Positions 6,996 through 9,215 of a stretch of DNA of 9,215 nt are shown here, piece after piece. The DNA comes from Chloroflexota bacterium (GTDB taxonomy: Bacteria; Chloroflexota; Dehalococcoidia; UBA3495): NCBI GenBank assembly GCA_002716645.1, contig PBBR01000022.1, forward strand, positions 1 through 9,215. The letters are read 5' to 3'. Every line of letters starts with the position of its first letter. The first letter of the stretch is position 1. The notes under the pieces are model-generated. The model worked only from the letters and a program-made list of their open reading frames with translations, was not told the DNA's origin and did no database searches. A program made the position numbers and the translations under genes.

Positions 6996-7265
6996 TTATT
7001 TCCGCTGAAGATCTGAGGCATCTACGTTCTTAAAATAATCGTAATTCTTTGCTACATACTCGGACCAATTGCTTGGAACCGCGTCTTCTGCGAATATCGC
7101 ATTTACGGGACAAACAGGCTCGCATGCAGCGCAATCAATGCACTCGTCAGGGTTTATATAAAACATGTCGTCTTGCTCTCGCGTGTATATGCAGTCGACT
7201 GGGCATACATCCACGCATGCTGCGTCTTTTAACCCTACACAGGGTTCTGTGATGATATAACTCAT
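6996..7265 (-). CDS. fdxA: Seven-iron ferredoxin (3Fe-4S/4Fe-4S), FdxA type
   Basis: The 89-aa product is a small cytoplasmic electron carrier with two clusters, like Azotobacter ferredoxin I. By that pattern, Cys9, Cys17 and Cys52 should hold the 3Fe-4S cluster. Cys21, Cys42, Cys45 and Cys48 should hold the 4Fe-4S cluster (CVDVCPVDCIY and CIDCAACEPVCPVNAIF), and Cys25 corresponds to the free cysteine of the Azotobacter protein. The C-terminal tail (EDAVPSNWSEYVAKNYDYF) is also typical of the family. The start at 7265 gives the usual MSYIITEPC opening, and GGGAGG (7277-7282) lies 11 bases upstream. It has its own promoter (7359-7386) and a downstream hairpin. Its redox partner is not evident from the neighbours. 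Confidence 0.93.
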   Translation of the reverse strand: MSYIITEPCVGLKDAACVDVCPVDCIYTREQDDMFYINPDECIDCAACEPVCPVNAIFAEDAVPSNWSEYVAKNYDYFKNVDASDLQRK

Positions 7266-7358
7266 TCTAAACCAAGCCTCCCAACTATGGTGCGAAACGC
7301 TCGAACTTCACTCAATACGACGTTTGCGCGAGAGATATCGATTAATTTCGCTGGTAAA

Positions 7359-7386
7359 AGTATAACATAGAGCCGTGTGTTTGCAA
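7359..7386 (-). promoter_or_regulatory. Predicted promoter of the ferredoxin gene
   Basis: On the minus strand, TTGCAA (7381-7386) and TATACT (7359-7364) are 16 bp apart, and TGT just before the -10 box makes it an extended -10. Transcription would start near 7352, giving a leader of about 85 bases. The rest of the 239-bp gap between this gene and the regulator (7387-7504) shows only a weak 5-bp hairpin (7438-7452) and no clear terminator. Confidence 0.6.
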
Positions 7387-7504
7387 TCAGGGTGTGCCAG
7401 CATTTAAAGCGACAATATCTTCCCGTGTGAGCGTAATATAGCGACCTGCTATGAGTTTGATGGGATGATCAGATTACGTTAGGAACACATCAGGCTGTTT
7501 GACA

Positions 7505-7945
7505 TCACAACACTAGGCCGGCTGTACGCTTCTTTAGTGATAGGTTTACAAATGTTTCTGTGCGTTGGACTCCCTCAATGACGCCTACTTTCGTTCTTAG
7601 AAAATTTCCAAGACTTTCTGCAGATTCTAGGCCCGCCCATACGAATACGTCGTAAGAACCGGTAGTGACTGCTACATAATGTGATTCAGGTAGGCTGGCA
7701 AGGGATTCTGCAACTGTGTCGGACATACCTGGACCAGTTTGCAATCCAACAAGTGCTGTAGTGGCGTAGCCAAGTTTTTCTAGATTAGGCACTGCTACAA
7801 TGTGTACAACGTCATCTTTGGTTAACCGGCGCAGGCGTCTTCTTACAGTGCCTTCACTTACCCCGACCTCCCTGGCGATTTTCGCATTGGAAGCACGACC
7901 GTCCATCTGGAGTAGTGCGATAATCTTGTGATCTAGTTCGTCCAT
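7505..7945 (-). CDS. Lrp/AsnC-family transcriptional regulator
   Basis: The 146-aa product has the usual two parts of the family. An N-terminal winged helix-turn-helix opens with LDHKIIALLQMDGRASNAKIAREVGVSEGTVRRRLRRL (residues 4-41), whose recognition helix is about 29-40. A C-terminal RAM ligand-binding and oligomerisation domain covers about 60-138, including TTGSYDVFVWAGLES. Such proteins sense amino acids or other small molecules and bind DNA as dimers to octamers. The start at 7945 has GGAGAAAG upstream (GGAGA nine bases from the ATG) and begins the family's usual opening. It has a near-consensus promoter with a dyad at the predicted start site, suggesting self-regulation. Its targets cannot be told from sequence; neighbouring genes are candidates only by proximity. 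Confidence 0.93.
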   Translation of the reverse strand: MDELDHKIIALLQMDGRASNAKIAREVGVSEGTVRRRLRRLTKDDVVHIVAVPNLEKLGYATTALVGLQTGPGMSDTVAESLASLPESHYVAVTTGSYDVFVWAGLESAESLGNFLRTKVGVIEGVQRTETFVNLSLKKRTAGLVL

Positions 7946-7969
7946 TAATAACTTTCTCCATGAGTTAAC

Positions 7970-7981
7970 TGTTGTTCAACA
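7970..7981 (-). promoter_or_regulatory. Candidate operator dyad at the regulator's start site
   Basis: TGTTG (7970-7974) and CAACA (7977-7981) form a dyad around TT, overlapping the predicted transcription start near 7980. A perfect AGTTAACT palindrome (7963-7970) adjoins it. Lrp/AsnC proteins often repress their own genes from such positions, but the assignment is inference. Confidence 0.35.
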
Positions 7982-7986
7982 AAATT

Positions 7987-8015
7987 ATGATATTAAAATG
8001 GCTCATGTGTGTCAA
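7987..8015 (-). promoter_or_regulatory. Predicted promoter of the Lrp/AsnC regulator gene
   Basis: On the minus strand, a perfect TTGACA (8010-8015) and TATCAT (7987-7992) are separated by exactly 17 bp. This is the best match to a sigma-70 promoter in the window. Transcription would start near 7980, about 35 bases before the ATG. Confidence 0.75.
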
Positions 8016-8040
8016 CTGAAACAATATATGGTCCGGATCT

Positions 8041-8146
8041 CGTTGGGAGTTAGCCCAATGTTAAGTATTTATTACGAAATTAGTATGCGTAGAGGAATTA
8101 TTCGTAAACTGGTATAGCGCCGCCGAGTGGTGTCTCAGCATACCAG
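8041..8146. other. Two hairpins in the gap upstream of tRNA-Ser
   Basis: The 272-bp gap 7946-8217 has no gene I can support. Beyond the promoters it contains two inverted repeats. CGTTGGG (8041-8047) pairs with CCCAATG (8054-8060), with one G-T pair and the loop AGTTAG. CTGGTAT (8109-8115) pairs perfectly with ATACCAG (8140-8146), enclosing a second stem GCCGAG/CTCAGC (8122-8127 with 8134-8139, one mismatch) and a 6-base bulge. Neither is followed by a T-tract, so they do not look like terminators. They could belong to a small RNA or to regulator binding sites. Confidence 0.35.
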
Positions 8147-8174
8147 AAATAATTAAATGTACTATAATAGGCGG

Positions 8175-8203
8175 TTGTAGCAGACTTACCAATTTGATAT
8201 ATT
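8175..8203 (+). promoter_or_regulatory. Predicted promoter of tRNA-Ser (and perhaps miaB)
   Basis: TTGTAG (8175-8180) and TATATT (8198-8203) are 17 bp apart, with TGA before the -10 box as an extended -10. The start would fall near 8210, a few bases before the mature tRNA. A perfect TATAAT at 8163-8168 is an alternative -10 but lacks a good -35. Confidence 0.5.
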
Positions 8204-8217
8204 CACGGTTAATTATT

Positions 8218-8309
8218 GGAGGGGTCGCATAGTGGCCTAGTGCGGGCGCCTGCTAAGCGCTTATCCTGAGAAATTGGGATCGCGGGTTCGAATCCCGCCC
8301 CCTCCGCCA
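8218..8309 (+). tRNA. tRNA-Ser(GCT)
   Basis: The cloverleaf is complete. The acceptor stem GGAGGGG (8218-8224) pairs with CCCCTCC (8299-8305), followed by discriminator G and an encoded CCA. The anticodon stem (8245-8249 with 8257-8261) closes the loop CTGCTAA with anticodon GCT at 8252-8254, reading AGC and AGT. The long variable arm (ATCC at 8263-8266 with GGAT at 8277-8280) is the class II hallmark of serine tRNAs. The T arm GCGGG-TTCGAAT-CCCGC lies at 8282-8298. Confidence 0.97.
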
Positions 8310-8325
8310 TTGGAATAGTAAGTAC

Positions 8326-9215
8326 ATGGATACATATCGGATTTGGACAGTTGGGTGCCAAATGAATAAAGCTGATTCTGAGAGATTGGGATCTGCTCTA
8401 GATCAACTCGGATTAAAGTCAGTAGATAACAATCAAGATGCCGATATTGTAGTTCTGAATTCTTGTGTCGTCAGGCAAAGTGCTGAGGACAGGGTTATAG
8501 GCAACTTAAATATAGCTGGATCGGTTAAAAAGAAAAACCCTGGTCAAATCGTAGCGCTTATGGGATGTATGGTTGGTGCGCAAACTGACGAGTTGAAGAA
8601 AAGATTCCCATATGTTGACCTGTTTATGCGACCGCAGGAGTATTCCCCACTGCTAGATCTTGTCGGTGAATCCCAAGGGTTGGACTGGGAAGGTTGTGTT
8701 GGTTCACTTGCCCCATCTGAACCCAATATAAGCACTTACGTGCCAATAATTCATGGCTGTGATCTAATGTGTACTTTTTGCATAATCCCATATCGCAGAG
8801 GCCGACAGGTTAGCAGGCCAATTGACGATATTGCCCATGAAATAGAGCTATTAGTTCAGCGTGGAGTAAAAGAGGTTACTGTACTGGGGCAAACGGTAGA
8901 TGCATATGGTTTAGATCTTCCTGGTGAACCAGATTTGTCTGATTTGTTCTTTCGATTGAATGAAATCTCAGATCTGGAAAGAATCAGGTTTTTGACCTCA
9001 CACCCCAGCTTTATGAGTCAACGCATTATAGACTCAGTTCAAAATCTACCGAAAGTTTGTGAACACATTAACCTGCCGGTTCAATCTGGCGACGATGAAA
9101 TTTTGACGCTTATGAGGAGACCGTACTCCCGAGGTGAATATAAAGAACTTGTATATAAAATCAGAGCTTCTATACCGAACGTCTCTATAAGCACTGACTT
9201 GATCGTAGGATTCCC
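8326..9215 (+). CDS. miaB: tRNA-2-methylthio-N6-dimethylallyladenosine synthase MiaB (3' partial)
   Basis: This is a radical-SAM methylthiotransferase that adds a 2-methylthio group to i6A37 of tRNAs reading UNN codons. The frame is open to the right edge; 296 codons of a family usually about 440-480 aa are visible, and the C-terminal TRAM domain lies outside. The N-terminal UPF0004 domain carries the three ligands of the auxiliary [4Fe-4S] cluster: Cys11 (TVGCQMNKADSERL), Cys47 (LNSCVVRQSAEDR) and Cys81 (MGCMVG). The radical-SAM motif is Cys145-x3-Cys149-x2-Cys152 (HGCDLMCTFCIIPYRRGR). LTSHPSFMS and LPVQSGDDEILTLMRRPYSRGEY are typical of the MiaB group rather than RimO or MtaB. The ATG at 8326 is required to include the GCQMN block; a weak GGAA lies upstream. 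It begins 16 bp after tRNA-Ser and may share its transcript. Confidence 0.94.
   Translation, partial: MDTYRIWTVGCQMNKADSERLGSALDQLGLKSVDNNQDADIVVLNSCVVRQSAEDRVIGNLNIAGSVKKKNPGQIVALMGCMVGAQTDELKKRFPYVDLFMRPQEYSPLLDLVGESQGLDWEGCVGSLAPSEPNISTYVPIIHGCDLMCTFCIIPYRRGRQVSRPIDDIAHEIELLVQRGVKEVTVLGQTVDAYGLDLPGEPDLSDLFFRLNEISDLERIRFLTSHPSFMSQRIIDSVQNLPKVCEHINLPVQSGDDEILTLMRRPYSRGEYKELVYKIRASIPNVSISTDLIVGF

Noticed and set aside
7438..7452. ATAGC/GCTAT hairpin as the terminator of the regulator gene
   Set aside because: It has only five base pairs, no T-tract and a poor position relative to the stop at 7505.
8085..8117. Tiny 10-codon frame (MRRGIIRKLV) ending inside the hairpin, as a leader peptide
   Set aside because: It has no ribosome binding site and no run of regulatory codons, and the structure lacks a terminator T-tract, so attenuation is not supported.
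8218..8309. tRNA-Ser 3' end as an integration site of a mobile element
   Set aside because: There is no integrase, no repeat of the tRNA end and no mobile gene in the window. miaB follows directly.
8544..8735. 63-aa open frame on the minus strand
   Set aside because: It is antisense to miaB, whose motifs are unambiguous there.

Overview
This 9.2 kb window is ordinary, densely coding bacterial chromosome. The moderately AT-rich composition suggests a free-living bacterium, and my best guess is a Chloroflexota lineage (Dehalococcoidia or the marine SAR202 clade). That guess rests on the combination of a mitochondrial-type aconitase, a HemQ-like protein, a cytoplasmic lyase-type NHL propeller, a ComB-like protein and a maleylpyruvate-isomerase-type protein. 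It is inference from gene content only; no marker gene in the window settles it.

Layout, left to right. (1) Positions 1-1922, plus strand: the 3' part of a DinB/mycothiol-dependent maleylpyruvate isomerase-like gene, then 34 bp later an FAD-dependent DAO-family oxidoreductase, probably in one operon. (2) Positions 1925-3567, minus strand: an NHL-propeller protein with the active-site residues of peptidylglycine alpha-amidating lyase, followed 5 bp later by a ComB-like (2-phosphosulfolactate phosphatase family) gene. This pair converges on the oxidoreductase with only 2 bp between stop codons. (3) Positions 3568-3737: a divergent promoter region. (4) Positions 3738-4433, plus strand: a HemQ/chlorite dismutase-family gene, ending at a strong hairpin terminator (4458-4492) shared with the convergent aconitase. 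(5) Positions 4512-6788, minus strand: a 758-aa mitochondrial-type aconitase. (6) Positions 6996-7265, minus strand: a seven-iron ferredoxin with its own promoter and terminator. (7) Positions 7505-7945, minus strand: an Lrp/AsnC-family regulator with a near-consensus promoter. (8) A 272-bp gap holding two hairpins, then tRNA-Ser(GCT) at 8218-8309 and, 16 bp on, the 5' two thirds of miaB, which runs off the right edge.

Together the genes cover central carbon and redox metabolism (aconitase, ferredoxin), heme synthesis (HemQ), tRNA maturation (tRNA-Ser, MiaB) and a small catabolic-looking block of unknown substrate (isomerase-like protein, DAO oxidoreductase, PAL-like lyase, ComB-like protein). 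I see no mobile element, CRISPR array, phage gene or defence system. The least explained parts are the PAL-like/ComB pair, an Ala in place of the usual His in an aconitase motif, a dyad upstream of the aconitase, and the structured gap upstream of the tRNA.
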